Of a stretch of DNA of 64,000 bases, positions 36,998 through 46,539 are shown piece by piece. The notes under the pieces were generated by a model that worked only from the letters and a program-made list of their open reading frames with translations, searched no databases and was not told the DNA's origin. This DNA comes from Pontibacter ummariensis (GTDB lineage: Bacteria; Bacteroidota; Bacteroidia; Cytophagales; Hymenobacteraceae): assembly GCF_900188175.1 (NCBI RefSeq), contig NZ_FZOQ01000006.1, positions 210,390-274,389 of the forward strand, written 5' to 3'. The number at the start of each line of letters is the position of its first letter. The stretch's first letter is position 1. Position numbers and translations under genes: made by a program.

Positions 36998-37583
36998 CAT
37001 CAGCTTGGTTGCGCTGCTTGTCTTGCTGCCCGTTTTCCTGCTCGTTACCTTGTTACTGTTCGTGGCAAACCGGGGTGATGTCTTCTTTTTACAGCCCCGA
37101 CCCGGAAAGGGGGGGAAGGTCTTTCGTGTCATTAAGTTTAAGACGATGAACGATCTGAAGGACAAGCAAGGCAAGTTGTTGCCAGACGAGCAAAGGCTAA
37201 CGCCCGTAGGGAAATTTGTCCGGAAGACCTCGCTGGATGAGATACCGCAGCTGCTAAATGTACTGAAAGGAGAGATGAGCCTGATTGGTCCCAGGCCGCT
37301 GCTCGTTGAGTACCTTCCCTTGTATACCGAAAGGCAACATAAACGGCATGAGGTGCGGCCTGGTATCACAGGCTTAGCGGCGGTGAAAGGGCGAAACGCA
37401 CTTACCTGGGATGAGAAGTTTGAGTACGATGCCAGGTATGTCGAGAACCTTTCCTTTGCCCTGGATCTGAAAATCCTGCTTTTAACAGTGGAGAAGGTGC
37501 TGAAATCGGAGGGGGTAACAGCACAGGGGCATGCCACGATGCCATCTTTTATTGACCATGTTCGCCAAAAAAATCAGAACTGA
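36954..37583 (+). CDS. small monotopic phosphoglycosyl transferase (PglC/EpsL type)
   Basis: A 209-aa initiating enzyme that moves a phosphosugar from UDP-sugar to undecaprenyl phosphate. One N-terminal membrane helix (about residues 10-35) is followed by the core motifs FKTMND near 62, RKTSLDEIPQL near 90 and GPRPLL near 111. This is the short PglC form, unlike the long WcaJ-type enzyme at 62442. It overlaps the preceding GT4 gene by 44 bp. A 4-amino-4,6-dideoxy sugar donor is likely given the aminotransferase at 40547, but this is inferred. Confidence 0.88.
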   Translation: MKLYPRYIKRLLDFSISLVALLVLLPVFLLVTLLLFVANRGDVFFLQPRPGKGGKVFRVIKFKTMNDLKDKQGKLLPDEQRLTPVGKFVRKTSLDEIPQLLNVLKGEMSLIGPRPLLVEYLPLYTERQHKRHEVRPGITGLAAVKGRNALTWDEKFEYDARYVENLSFALDLKILLLTVEKVLKSEGVTAQGHATMPSFIDHVRQKNQN

Positions 37584-37590
37584 CGCTTAT

Positions 37591-38625
37591 ATGAAAAGAA
37601 TACTTGTTACAGGTGCCGGTGCCTTGCTGGGGCAGGGCATACTCCGTAGCCTAAAAGTCTCTAAAAACGCATATTACATCATCACGGCCGACCCGGATTA
37701 CAGAGCCCAGGGCCATAGCCTGGGGCATAAGGCTTACCTTATCCCAATGGCGACCGATCCCGGCTATTTACCTGCTGTGGAAGATATCCTTCAGAAAGAG
37801 AAAGTAGATGCAGTACTGGTTGGCACAGATGTAGAGCTGCCAGTTTACGCTGAAAACAAGCAACGTCTGGAAGAGCAGTACCATGTAAAGGTTGTTGTGT
37901 CCAGCCCTGAGGTAATCCGGATCGCCAATGACAAGTGGCTGACAGCAGAGTTTTTGAAAGCGCATGGTTTCCCCTATCCTGTGTCGGCCCTGACAACAGA
38001 TAAAGAAGCCCTCCGAGAACTGCGCCAGAAAAGCTCCTTTCCTTATATCGCCAAACCAGTGGATGGCGCCCGCTCGAAGGGATTAAAAGTTATCGAAAAT
38101 GAGCAGGACCTGGAGGAAGTGTGTTCTTATCCGAACAATCTTGTAGTGCAGGAAATGATAGGGGAAGAAGAGGGAGAGTACACGGCCGGCTGCATAGTGG
38201 TGGATGGAAAATGCCGGGCTATTGTCTCCTTAAAACGGGACCTGCGCGATGGGAACACTTACAGGGCTTACCGGGAAGGCGAGAATCCTTATGATGCCAT
38301 TATATGTCGCATCGCAGAGCGCCTGGGGGTAGAAGGGCCGGCAAATTTCCAATACAGGATAAAAGATGGGAAACCGGTCGTGTTTGAGATAAATGGTCGC
38401 TTTAGCGGTACCACACCCCTCCGGTATATGTTTGGTTTCAATGAGGTAGAGGCCTTGCTGAACCATCTCTTTGGCATAGAGGAGATGACACAGCCCAAGC
38501 TTCGGGACGGGGCGGTGTTCAGAACCTGGTCCGACATTTTTGTGGAGCCCTCGCAATTAAATGCACTAAAAGAAAACAAGGTGCTGGAAGGGTATCAAAG
38601 TCAGTACTTCCCATTTTCAGTCTAA
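37591..38625 (+). CDS. ATP-grasp family protein
   Basis: A 344-aa ATP-grasp ligase. It has an N-terminal Rossmann-like pre-ATP domain (MKRILVTGAGALLGQG) and an ATP-grasp domain from about residue 110 with KPVDGARSKGL near 152-162 and EINGRFSGTTP near 265-275. Related proteins, often labelled carbamoyl-phosphate synthase-like, occur in capsule loci and may couple an amino acid or carboxylate to a sugar. The ATG at 37591, 8 bp after the previous stop, is chosen because the annotated homology begins there. The exact reaction is unknown. Confidence 0.75.
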   Translation: MKRILVTGAGALLGQGILRSLKVSKNAYYIITADPDYRAQGHSLGHKAYLIPMATDPGYLPAVEDILQKEKVDAVLVGTDVELPVYAENKQRLEEQYHVKVVVSSPEVIRIANDKWLTAEFLKAHGFPYPVSALTTDKEALRELRQKSSFPYIAKPVDGARSKGLKVIENEQDLEEVCSYPNNLVVQEMIGEEEGEYTAGCIVVDGKCRAIVSLKRDLRDGNTYRAYREGENPYDAIICRIAERLGVEGPANFQYRIKDGKPVVFEINGRFSGTTPLRYMFGFNEVEALLNHLFGIEEMTQPKLRDGAVFRTWSDIFVEPSQLNALKENKVLEGYQSQYFPFSV

Positions 38626-38992
38626 TACTTTCGATTGTTTCTCTAAGTAGTGGCAGCCCGACCCCTAGCCCCTCCAGGGAGGGGAACAGGCCTGTACTTT
38701 ATGCGCAGCAAGCTTTACCGGCACAGGTTCGGAAAACTGCGTCGGTAAAAGGAAGGTCCTTCTTCCGTTTTGTAAGTACCTGGTTTAGCAGGACCCCGGG
38801 CTATTGCTGGGAGTTAACAAAATGCTTTCAGGATGAGAGAAACACGAAACCTTGCCGTATGGTTTTGCCGCTAATTTCGTATTATGTTTTCCCTATAAGT
38901 GGTGTGCGGAAAGGGTAGGGTGCCTGAAGCTAAACAGCCAGGTTTGGCACCGTCAAGTTTAGAAGTCACTAAAAGAACAGACGCACATTTGT
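38626..38992. other. 367-bp intergenic stretch with a G/C-rich palindrome
   Basis: No credible gene. It contains a member of the G/C-rich hairpin family seen again near 46.9-48.0 kb: CCCCTCC (38669-38675), a 2-base centre, and GGAGGGG (38678-38684). No exact promoter match before the SDR gene at 38993. Confidence 0.4.
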
Positions 38993-39892
38993 ATGAAACA
39001 CTTGATATTCGGCGCGGGCGGATTCTTAGGGAGTACCCTGATGAAGCACCTGCAACAGGCGGGGGAGGAGGTGTATGCCGTGCGGCGCACCCCTCGGGAT
39101 GGAGCCTATGCGGTGGACATTACGCAGCCAAAAGCCTTTAAGGACATTGGGGTACTTCCGGATGTGATCATGAACTGTGCCTCTGCCTTGCCTGATCCTG
39201 CCCAAGGCTTCAGCAGCCCTGATGATCTGAGACGTTTATATGAAGCCAATGTGATTGGTGGCGCAAACATCATGAACTGGGCTGCTGCCAACGGGGTTAA
39301 GAAAGTAATTAATTGCTCTACCCTCGTTGTAGTGGGTAAGCCCTGGCCGGTGCCGCTGAAAGAGACAGCCAGTACCTATCCTATGGGCAACCACGTAGGC
39401 TACAGCGCTTCCAAACTGGCACAGGAGGTCGTGATGAGTTCTGTTGCGGCGCAGCATAACATCGAAGTCTTGCATTTGCGTATCTCAGCGCTCTATGGCC
39501 CCGGCATGAAGGAGGGAGGCATCCTGACAAAGCTATTAAAGCAGGCCCAGCACAAAGAAAAGATCAGCTTGACTAACGGGAATAAGGTTAGCTTCGACTT
39601 CCTGCATGTAGAGGACGCGGCCAGAGCTATTTGTCACATAGCTCGTATGCGGTCCTGGCCCGACAAAATTATCAATCTGGCTTCCGGAGAAGAGGTTTCC
39701 CTACTGGCCTTGGCAGAAAGCCTATGTGAACTCACAGGGAACCCCATTGAGAACATTTTGAATACAGATGAGGCGGTTAGTGCCTCAAGAGCGGTGGTTG
39801 ACACCACGCTTCTGGAAAAATACCTAGCGGGAAGCAACATCAGCACCAGGCCTTTTACTGAAAAAGTGAAAAGCATGGTTTTCCCAACCTAA
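38993..39892 (+). CDS. NAD-dependent epimerase/dehydratase family protein (SDR)
   Basis: A 299-aa extended SDR with GAGGFLG at residues 6-12 and the catalytic Tyr and Lys in YSASK near residues 137-141. Likely a nucleotide-sugar reductase, epimerase or dehydratase for the second glycan block. Which one cannot be told from motifs. A metallophosphoesterase gene follows after 10 bp. Confidence 0.75.
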   Translation: MKHLIFGAGGFLGSTLMKHLQQAGEEVYAVRRTPRDGAYAVDITQPKAFKDIGVLPDVIMNCASALPDPAQGFSSPDDLRRLYEANVIGGANIMNWAAANGVKKVINCSTLVVVGKPWPVPLKETASTYPMGNHVGYSASKLAQEVVMSSVAAQHNIEVLHLRISALYGPGMKEGGILTKLLKQAQHKEKISLTNGNKVSFDFLHVEDAARAICHIARMRSWPDKIINLASGEEVSLLALAESLCELTGNPIENILNTDEAVSASRAVVDTTLLEKYLAGSNISTRPFTEKVKSMVFPT

Positions 39893-39902
39893 AGAAAGGG
39901 GC

Positions 39903-40550
39903 ATGCGCGTATTGATTTTTGGAGACGTACACGGCAACCTGGTTGCACTCGAGAAAATGCTCCAAAAGGAGCAAAAAGAGGTAGACCAGCTGGTATGCCA
40001 TGGGGATGTGGTAAACTATGGCCCCTGGAGCAACGAGTGTGTGCAGTTACTGGAAAGTGTGGGCTGCACCTGCCTTCGGGGCAACCACGAAACGTACTTT
40101 CTGAACGGGGCTTACCCCGGCGAGCATCCTGTGGCCCAGGCTTTTTTCAAGCATTGCTACCCCTCCTTTCTGCAGCACGAAATAATCGCCGGTTATGGAG
40201 AAAGCACTGTAATAGGGGACTATCAGGTACAGCATACCGTCAATAACCGATACATTTATCCTGATACGGACGTCAATGCGCTGAAACTAGAGAAAGATTA
40301 TATCATTGGGCATTCGCACCATCAGTTCACAGCTGAGTCAGTTACAGGGAGAAAGCTGACGAACACCGGGAGCGTGGGGCAGAACAGGAAATACATCAAC
40401 GTGATCAACTACGTCATCTATGATACCGAAAGCAAGGCTCTAAACCTGGAGGCACTGGTATACAAGGTAGACCTCGTGATTGATAAGATGAAAAGAGAGA
40501 AGTACCCCTCCGTCTGCGTTGACTATTACGAGCAAAAGAAAAGACTATGA
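39903..40550 (+). CDS. calcineurin-like metallophosphoesterase
   Basis: A 215-aa protein with the complete two-metal site: GDVHGN near residues 7-12, HGDVVNYGP near 33-41, RGNHE near 59-63 and GHSHH near 136-140. It resembles YfcE and small diadenosine tetraphosphatase-like enzymes. In this operon it could dephosphorylate a sugar phosphate or nucleotide intermediate. It overlaps the aminotransferase gene by 4 bp (ATGA). Substrate unknown. Confidence 0.8.
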   Translation: MRVLIFGDVHGNLVALEKMLQKEQKEVDQLVCHGDVVNYGPWSNECVQLLESVGCTCLRGNHETYFLNGAYPGEHPVAQAFFKHCYPSFLQHEIIAGYGESTVIGDYQVQHTVNNRYIYPDTDVNALKLEKDYIIGHSHHQFTAESVTGRKLTNTGSVGQNRKYINVINYVIYDTESKALNLEALVYKVDLVIDKMKREKYPSVCVDYYEQKKRL

Positions 40551-41698
40551 AAGAAAAGATATGGCTGTCCTCGCCGCATATGGGCGAGAGCGAGTTTAAG
40601 TATGTACAAGAGGCCTTCGACACGAACTGGATAGCTCCGCTTGGGCCCCACGTCAATGGCTTTGAACAGGACATTGCCTCTTACTTAGGGGAGGGGGTAC
40701 ACGTAGCGGCCCTAAGCGCTGGCACAGCTGCCCTGCACCTGGCACTGGTTATTTTGGGAGTGCAGGCGGGAGATGAGGTGATCTGCCAGTCCATGACCTT
40801 CTCGGCTTCTGCCAACCCTATTGCCTACCAGGGCGCTACGCCTGTGTTTGTGGACAGTGAAGCCCAAACCTGGAACATGTCACCCCGTTACCTGGAAGCT
40901 GCGATTCTGGACCGTGTGGAGCGGACAGGCAAGAAACCAAAGGCCATTATCGTGGTGCACCTCTACGGCATGCCAGCTCAAATGGACCGTATCATGGAAA
41001 TTGCGAACCGGCATGCGATACCGGTAGTAGAGGATGCGGCAGAGGCCTTGGGCTCTTCTTACAGAGGGCAGAAGCTTGGTACTTTTGGCGCCATGAGTAT
41101 TCTTTCTTTCAATGGAAACAAGATCATCACCACTTCGGGTGGAGGGGCTTTGGTGTCTAAAAATGAGGATTGGGTAAAGAAAGCCCGCTTCCTGGCTACC
41201 CAGGCACGGGATGCCGCCCCCCATTACCAGCATTCCCATATTGGCTACAACTACAGGATGAGCAACGTTTGCGCGGCTATCGGGCGTGGACAAATGGAGG
41301 TGTTAAAAGAGCGTGTGGAGAAAAGGCGCAATAATTATGCGTTCTATAAAAGGTCGCTTGCCCCTTATCCTGCTATTCGCTTTGCTGATGAGCCTAACGA
41401 AAGCTATTATGCAAACAGGTGGTTGAGTGCCATTTTAGTGGAGGACGATGCTACGGGAGACTTGACGAGGGAGGCTATCCGCCTGGGCCTGGAAAAAGAG
41501 AACATAGAATCGCGCCCGCTTTGGAAACCCATGCACCTGCAGCCTGTTTTTGAAACAGCTCCTTTCTATGGCGACGGTACCAGCGAGAGGCTTTTTTACC
41601 AGGGACTCTGCCTGCCATCGGGATCTAATCTGACAGAGGATGATTTGAACCGTGTAGTGGAGCAGGTAAGAGGCGTTGTAGAGAGGACATCACGATGA
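40547..41698 (+). CDS. DegT/DnrJ/EryC1 aminotransferase (PglE/EpsN-like)
   Basis: PLP-dependent aminotransferase of 383 aa expected to convert a 4-keto-6-deoxy nucleotide sugar to the 4-amino sugar. The PLP lysine is K192 in SFNGNK, and the start WLSSPHMGESE is typical of the PglE/EpsN group. The FlaA1-type dehydratase at 44426 would supply its substrate, and the PglC-type transferase at 36954 could use the product. It overlaps the phosphoesterase gene by 4 bp. Confidence 0.88.
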   Translation: MKEKIWLSSPHMGESEFKYVQEAFDTNWIAPLGPHVNGFEQDIASYLGEGVHVAALSAGTAALHLALVILGVQAGDEVICQSMTFSASANPIAYQGATPVFVDSEAQTWNMSPRYLEAAILDRVERTGKKPKAIIVVHLYGMPAQMDRIMEIANRHAIPVVEDAAEALGSSYRGQKLGTFGAMSILSFNGNKIITTSGGGALVSKNEDWVKKARFLATQARDAAPHYQHSHIGYNYRMSNVCAAIGRGQMEVLKERVEKRRNNYAFYKRSLAPYPAIRFADEPNESYYANRWLSAILVEDDATGDLTREAIRLGLEKENIESRPLWKPMHLQPVFETAPFYGDGTSERLFYQGLCLPSGSNLTEDDLNRVVEQVRGVVERTSR

Positions 41699-41892
41699 GC
41701 TGGCTCTAAGTACTGGCTATTGCTTTTGCGGCCTTTGCTTACACCTTGCACAATATCTAGTATCAACCCATTCCGCTTACAACTCGTACTTGCTCATGTC
41801 CATCGCTGTTCAGAAAACAAACCCAGTGTTCAGAAAACACAGTTGTTGCCAGATGAACATTAAAGCCATTACAAACAAAAAGAAAGCACTCC

Positions 41893-42831
41893 ATGATAAA
41901 CTGGCTGCCGGAAGGCAAGAAAGCTGCCATCTGTTTTACCATAGACGATATCCATCCCGCCAAAAGCACCGATTACTATGAGGCAGGGGGCGACCTGGAG
42001 AAAGGGAGCCTGGGACTCGTCCAATGGCTGTTGGAGCGTCATCCGAAACTAAAAGTGACGCTCTTTACGACGGCTGACTGGCGGGAAATATCCCCTGTCC
42101 CCACCCGAAAGCTACTTGCTTCAATTCCGCAACTAAGGGATCAGTTTTACCTGGCAGCGCTATGGGAGAAAGGCACCATGCGGCTCGACCGGCACCCGGA
42201 GTTTGTGAATTTCCTGAACAACATGGAGCGGACAGAGATCGCCCTGCATGGCTTGTACCACTGCCATAAAGGCTTGAAGATACCAGTGGAGTTTCAGGAG
42301 CAGACGGAGGAAGAGTTTCAGGACATCCTAAGCGAGATGATCCGGATCTTCGACCGTGCAAAACTGCGCTACGTGAAAGGGATTTGTCCGCCCGGCTGGA
42401 ACGCCCCGGATGGTTTGCTGAATCAACTGGTCGCCCACAACATTCGCTTCATCAATTCGGCACGGGACATTTTTACTCCTGTCGCCAAAGATGCCAAAAC
42501 GAACATGAGCGGCTTGAAAGAGCTTCCGCTCATTTATCCGTCTTTAATCCAGAATGATCAGCTGGTGCATATCCCGGCGAACTTTCAGGCAACTTCTACG
42601 CCAGACAGGGCCAGAAGGATATTGGATAACGGTGGACTCCTGTCTATCAAAGCCCATATCATCAAAACGGCTATGGGGCACGTGTCTTTAGACGGCGTAG
42701 ACCAAACCTACATGAACTACCTGGACGTACTACTAACAGCGCTGGAGCAGGAGTATGGAGACGACCTGTGGTGGACATCCATGGGCGGGATCACAGATCA
42801 GATATTTGCACACGAGAAAATTGCCGCTTAA
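41893..42831 (+). CDS. polysaccharide deacetylase-like protein
   Basis: A 312-aa protein that looks like a divergent NodB/DUF2334-type carbohydrate esterase. TIDDIHP near residues 16-22 is in the place of the first motif, HGLYHCHKG near 118-126 in the place of the histidine motif, and CPPGWNAP near 160-167 resembles the RxPxG/W region. No signal peptide. Its stop shares one base with the next GNAT gene, pairing a deacetylase-like protein with an acyltransferase. Family placement is moderate. Confidence 0.6.
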   Translation: MINWLPEGKKAAICFTIDDIHPAKSTDYYEAGGDLEKGSLGLVQWLLERHPKLKVTLFTTADWREISPVPTRKLLASIPQLRDQFYLAALWEKGTMRLDRHPEFVNFLNNMERTEIALHGLYHCHKGLKIPVEFQEQTEEEFQDILSEMIRIFDRAKLRYVKGICPPGWNAPDGLLNQLVAHNIRFINSARDIFTPVAKDAKTNMSGLKELPLIYPSLIQNDQLVHIPANFQATSTPDRARRILDNGGLLSIKAHIIKTAMGHVSLDGVDQTYMNYLDVLLTALEQEYGDDLWWTSMGGITDQIFAHEKIAA

Positions 42832-43745
42832 TGGATAACGTTACAATTAACCCCGGGAACTACAAAGCCGAGTATATCAAAAACCTGAATACGTGTTTTA
42901 AGGGCTGGGGGCAGGAGAAAGAATATGACTGGGCTTTTGGCCGAGTAGTGGGAGACAAGCCCGCGGACATCATGCTGATCCATCATGAAGACAAAGAAGT
43001 GATCGCCGGCTCGGCCGTGACGTACAGAAAGCTGGAAAAGCCGAATGGAGACACGGTGGATATTGCCATCATGACCGGCTCCTGGACGCTCCCCAAGGCG
43101 CGTGGGCAGGGGTGCTTCACCAAGATCATTCACCTGTCCAAGGCTATCGCTGCCCAAAAAAAGGTGCCCTACCTGGCGGCCTTTGTGACCGAAAGCAACG
43201 CGAGCTACAGGCGTTTGCGGGATGCCGGATCTACCTTAGTGCCAACTTACCTGTTGTTTTCGCCGGGAGAACCCTATCCCGGAGTGGATGCGGCTGAGGT
43301 GGTACGAATTGAAGGTGACCTGGAAGAGGTTATGGCGGATGTGTTTAACAGGTACAGCCAATCGCAAACAGGCACTTTAAGCTTTCGCTATACGCCGGAT
43401 GAGTTCCGGTCCCAGTTCCTGAACCGCCCAAAAGCGCCGGAACTCCTGAAAATAGGCCCTGATTATGCCCTTGTAGAGGAAACGCACAACGCCCTTAAAG
43501 TCTTACTGCTGGCACACGATAAGGGTGGCTCCTTCGAAACGATCATCAAAGCCTTAACAAATTGGGCGCTAGAGAACAGGGGAAAAAAGCTCCTGTACTT
43601 TACCACACAAAATGACTTAAGTAAAGCCTGCCAGGAGATGGGCTTCGAAAACGTGCCGGGCTTCTTTACCATACTGCCCACTTCGGATGCTGCGGATGCG
43701 CAAGAGTTAATGCAGATTATGATCCATAGCGGGGACAAGATGTAG
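42831..43745 (+). CDS. GNAT-family N-acyltransferase
   Basis: A 304-aa protein with a GNAT domain. The acyl-CoA loop lies around residues 85-100 (PKARGQGCFTKI). The C-terminal half has a further GNAT-like shape, similar in layout to the protein at 30658. The ATG at 42831 overlaps the upstream stop by one base and is preferred over an in-frame start 63 bp earlier. With its partner it could exchange an acetyl group for another acyl group on an amino sugar; this is inference. Confidence 0.7.
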   Translation: MDNVTINPGNYKAEYIKNLNTCFKGWGQEKEYDWAFGRVVGDKPADIMLIHHEDKEVIAGSAVTYRKLEKPNGDTVDIAIMTGSWTLPKARGQGCFTKIIHLSKAIAAQKKVPYLAAFVTESNASYRRLRDAGSTLVPTYLLFSPGEPYPGVDAAEVVRIEGDLEEVMADVFNRYSQSQTGTLSFRYTPDEFRSQFLNRPKAPELLKIGPDYALVEETHNALKVLLLAHDKGGSFETIIKALTNWALENRGKKLLYFTTQNDLSKACQEMGFENVPGFFTILPTSDAADAQELMQIMIHSGDKM

Positions 43746-43756
43746 TGGTTCCGGCA

Positions 43757-43777
43757 TGCCTGTCGCAGGCAGCTTTT
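43757..43777 (+). terminator. probable intrinsic terminator after the second glycan block
   Basis: A 6-bp stem, TGCCTG (43757-43762) with CAGGCA (43766-43771), has a 3-nt loop and is followed by GC and four T residues. It starts 11 bp after the stop at 43745. Confidence 0.5.
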
Positions 43778-44425
43778 GATTGCATGCATGAGGCTGATGC
43801 TATTCTTTGCCAGGGGAAGAGGGCCGGGACTATTCAGCTGATCTGATCACCCTAAGGCTACAAGGCAGTCTGGTGTAGGAGAAACTGTTTGCAGTGCTAC
43901 CTCCCTCTTTCCTGTCGCTCCATACACCATTGGAGGATTTTTTAGATAATGGCTCCTTTGCTAACGGGCTGTTAGAACAAAAGCTGCGTGGTTGCTATTT
44001 ATATGCTGCCTGCCTCTCACGGCCTCTTTTTTTAAAAAAACAGTACGATGGCAGGCCGCATACCGGACCATCCTCAGGGCTTAAAGCAAGGCATCTTATT
44101 TATATTTGCATACTTATATATGCTAATATGTGTAGTTGCACATATCGGTAAAAATTAATGAATAAAGAAAGCAGTCTTAAAACAGTAAAACCAAATGTTT
44201 TTCTCCGCGTTCTAATCAACACAACGGAAGCCGTGGCTTGCTGCTTGCGTGGTGTGACTTAACAAAGTTATATATGCGATTCAAAGATGAGAAACCTTGT
44301 ACTTAAATAACTCTTCATATCTATAGTTAAAATGCTATCGCCGCAACTTGTCTGGAGCGGTATAGCCATTATTTTAAGCTAACAGACAGTGGTAGAAACA
44401 ACAAGGACCTGCGGGTCTAAAGGTT
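43778..44425. other. intergenic leader of the FlaA1/CapD-type gene
   Basis: About 650 bp without a convincing gene. An exact -7 type match, TATATTTG, is at 44101-44108, but no TTTG lies at the usual distance upstream. It is followed by the 13-mer CATACTTATATAT (44109-44121), which recurs at 48190-48202 before wza. The long leader suggests regulation of the dehydratase and export genes. Confidence 0.45.
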
Positions 44426-46378
44426 ATGGAGATATTGCTTAAGAAATCACTTCCGAAGTGGATAATTTTATTAATAGATCAACTCATCCTAAGCTGGGCC
44501 TTTGCCTTGTCGTTTTTCGTGGTGAGGCAATTTGAGTTTTCTGAGATCTTACGAGGACATTTCCTGGTTTACATCGGGCTGTTCTGCCTTACGTCCCTGA
44601 TCACCTTTTACTCCATGCGGGTGCACACGGGCCTGATCCGCTATTCGAGCATTTACGACATTTATCGCATCTTCTCGGCGTTGTTGGTGTGCAGCCTGGT
44701 ATATGCCGCCCTGATTGGTTTCTGGCTGGCACCAGTGCATAAGATCGATTCGGTCAACATTTACCTGGTGCTACTGCTTACCTTCTTTATCTCCTCCACG
44801 CTCTTGATCATGGTCCGGCTGGCCGCCAAGGCTTTGTTCCAGTTTATCAAGCGAAGTACGGCAGATAAAAAAGAGACCGTCCTGATCTATGGCGCCGACG
44901 GGCATTCTATCTTGCTGAAGCAGGCCCTGGAGGCAAGTAATGCGGGCTGCTTTACGGTGGCAGGTTTCGTGGATGAAGACCCGGGGAAGATCGATAAAGA
45001 CATCCACCAGAAAAGGGTGTACCATGTCAACAGCATCGAACGGCTGCAGCGGAAGCTGAAGATTGATAAGCTCATCGTGTTTAATGAGGACCTGAAGTCA
45101 GAATTTCGGAAGCGCTCGATCGAGAAGTGCGTGGAACTGGGCATTAAAGTCGTAACCGTGCCGCCGACCGATCAGTGGATGTCGGGTAACCTGAGCATGA
45201 ACCAGATCAAGGACCTGAAGATCGAGGACTTGCTGCAGCGCCCACCGATCGTGATCGAGAACGAGCAGCTTTCCCGGGACCTGGCCGGGAAGCGCGTCCT
45301 GGTAACAGGAGGCGCCGGCTCCATCGGTTCCGAGATTGTGAAGCAGGTACTCCTTTACAAGCCTGCGCTGGTCGTGGTGTGCGACCAGGCAGAGTCGCCC
45401 TTGCACGAGCTGAAGCTGGAAATGGAGGAACTGTTCCCCGAGGGGAACTTGTGCACCTGTATCTGCGATGTAACCAACTTCAACCGCATGTATGCCCTCT
45501 TCGAGGAGCATGCCCCGGAAATTGTGTACCATGCCGCGGCCTACAAGCACGTGCCCATGATGGAAGACAACCCCTACGAGGCTATCTTAACCAACGTGCT
45601 GGGCACGAAGAACCTGGCGGACCTGTCGCTGACCTTTGATGTGGAGAAGTTCGTGATGGTGTCGACCGACAAAGCCGTGAACCCGACCAATGTGATGGGC
45701 ACTTCCAAGCGTATCGCGGAGATCTACATACAGTCGCTGAACAAAGTGAGTGCCGGCAAAATAGATGGCAAGATCTTCCTGAAGAACCCTTCCGGTCCAC
45801 AAACCAAGTTCATTACCACCCGCTTTGGCAACGTTTTAGGGTCCAATGGTTCCGTGATCCCACGCTTCCGTGCCCAAATTGAGAAGGGCGGCCCGGTTAC
45901 CGTCACGCACCCCGAGATCACCCGCTACTTTATGACCATCCCGGAGGCGGTGCAACTGGTGCTGGAAGCAGGCACGATGGGCAAAGGAGGCGAGATCTTT
46001 ATCTTTGACATGGGCGAGCCTGTGAAGATCGTGGACCTGGCCCGCAAGATGATCAAGCTCGCCGGGCTGGTGCCGGACATCGACGTCAAGATTGTGTTCA
46101 CGGGCCTGCGCCCTGGCGAGAAGCTGTACGAAGAGCTGCTGGACGAGGAAGAAACAACCATCCCAACCCATCACAAAAAGATCAAGATCTCGAAGGTGCG
46201 GGAATATGCCTACGAGGAGGTGGTGTGCGAGATCGAGGAGCTCCTGCAGCTGAACAAGGACAAGGAGGAGCTGAAGATCGTGCAGAAGATGAAACAGATC
46301 GTACCGGAGTACATTAGCCAGAACTCCCGCTTTGAGCAACTGGACCTGGAGATCGATGGCCGCTCCACTGCCTGTTAA
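44426..46378 (+). CDS. membrane-bound nucleotide-sugar 4,6-dehydratase (FlaA1/CapD/WbpM family)
   Basis: A 650-aa inner-membrane protein. Four N-terminal hydrophobic segments (about residues 12-135) are followed by a first Rossmann domain (YGADGH near 155) and a second one with GGAGSIGS at 295-302. STDKA is at 413-417, and the catalytic position is MGTSK at 424-428, where Met replaces the SDR Tyr as in WbpM and PglF. It converts UDP-GlcNAc to the 4-keto-6-deoxy sugar. The gene is G+C-rich. It stands alone between two long gaps and ends in a strong terminator. Confidence 0.92.
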   Translation: MEILLKKSLPKWIILLIDQLILSWAFALSFFVVRQFEFSEILRGHFLVYIGLFCLTSLITFYSMRVHTGLIRYSSIYDIYRIFSALLVCSLVYAALIGFWLAPVHKIDSVNIYLVLLLTFFISSTLLIMVRLAAKALFQFIKRSTADKKETVLIYGADGHSILLKQALEASNAGCFTVAGFVDEDPGKIDKDIHQKRVYHVNSIERLQRKLKIDKLIVFNEDLKSEFRKRSIEKCVELGIKVVTVPPTDQWMSGNLSMNQIKDLKIEDLLQRPPIVIENEQLSRDLAGKRVLVTGGAGSIGSEIVKQVLLYKPALVVVCDQAESPLHELKLEMEELFPEGNLCTCICDVTNFNRMYALFEEHAPEIVYHAAAYKHVPMMEDNPYEAILTNVLGTKNLADLSLTFDVEKFVMVSTDKAVNPTNVMGTSKRIAEIYIQSLNKVSAGKIDGKIFLKNPSGPQTKFITTRFGNVLGSNGSVIPRFRAQIEKGGPVTVTHPEITRYFMTIPEAVQLVLEAGTMGKGGEIFIFDMGEPVKIVDLARKMIKLAGLVPDIDVKIVFTGLRPGEKLYEELLDEEETTIPTHHKKIKISKVREYAYEEVVCEIEELLQLNKDKEELKIVQKMKQIVPEYISQNSRFEQLDLEIDGRSTAC

Positions 46379-46427
46379 GAGCCCCCTCGAAGGCACTTAC
46401 TTCGCTAAATGCTTCAAACAGAAAACG

Positions 46428-46465
46428 CAAAGCCGATAGGTCTTAGAACCTACCGGCTTTGTTTT
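46428..46465 (+). terminator. strong intrinsic terminator after the dehydratase gene
   Basis: Stem CAAAGCCG (46428-46435) with CGGCTTTG (46454-46461), continued past one mismatch by TAGGT (46437-46441) with ACCTA (46448-46452), a 6-nt loop, then four T residues. It lies about 50 bp after the stop at 46378. Confidence 0.75.
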
Positions 46466-46539
46466 GGCTGTCCACGTTGCTGTGCACTGGCATCATCCCC
46501 CTCTAACCCTCTAACTGCTTATAGGGCGTTCCGTATAAG

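Noticed and set aside
45836..46396. - strand open frame of 186 codons inside the FlaA1-type gene
   Set aside because: Leu/His-rich shadow translation opposite a clear dehydratase domain.
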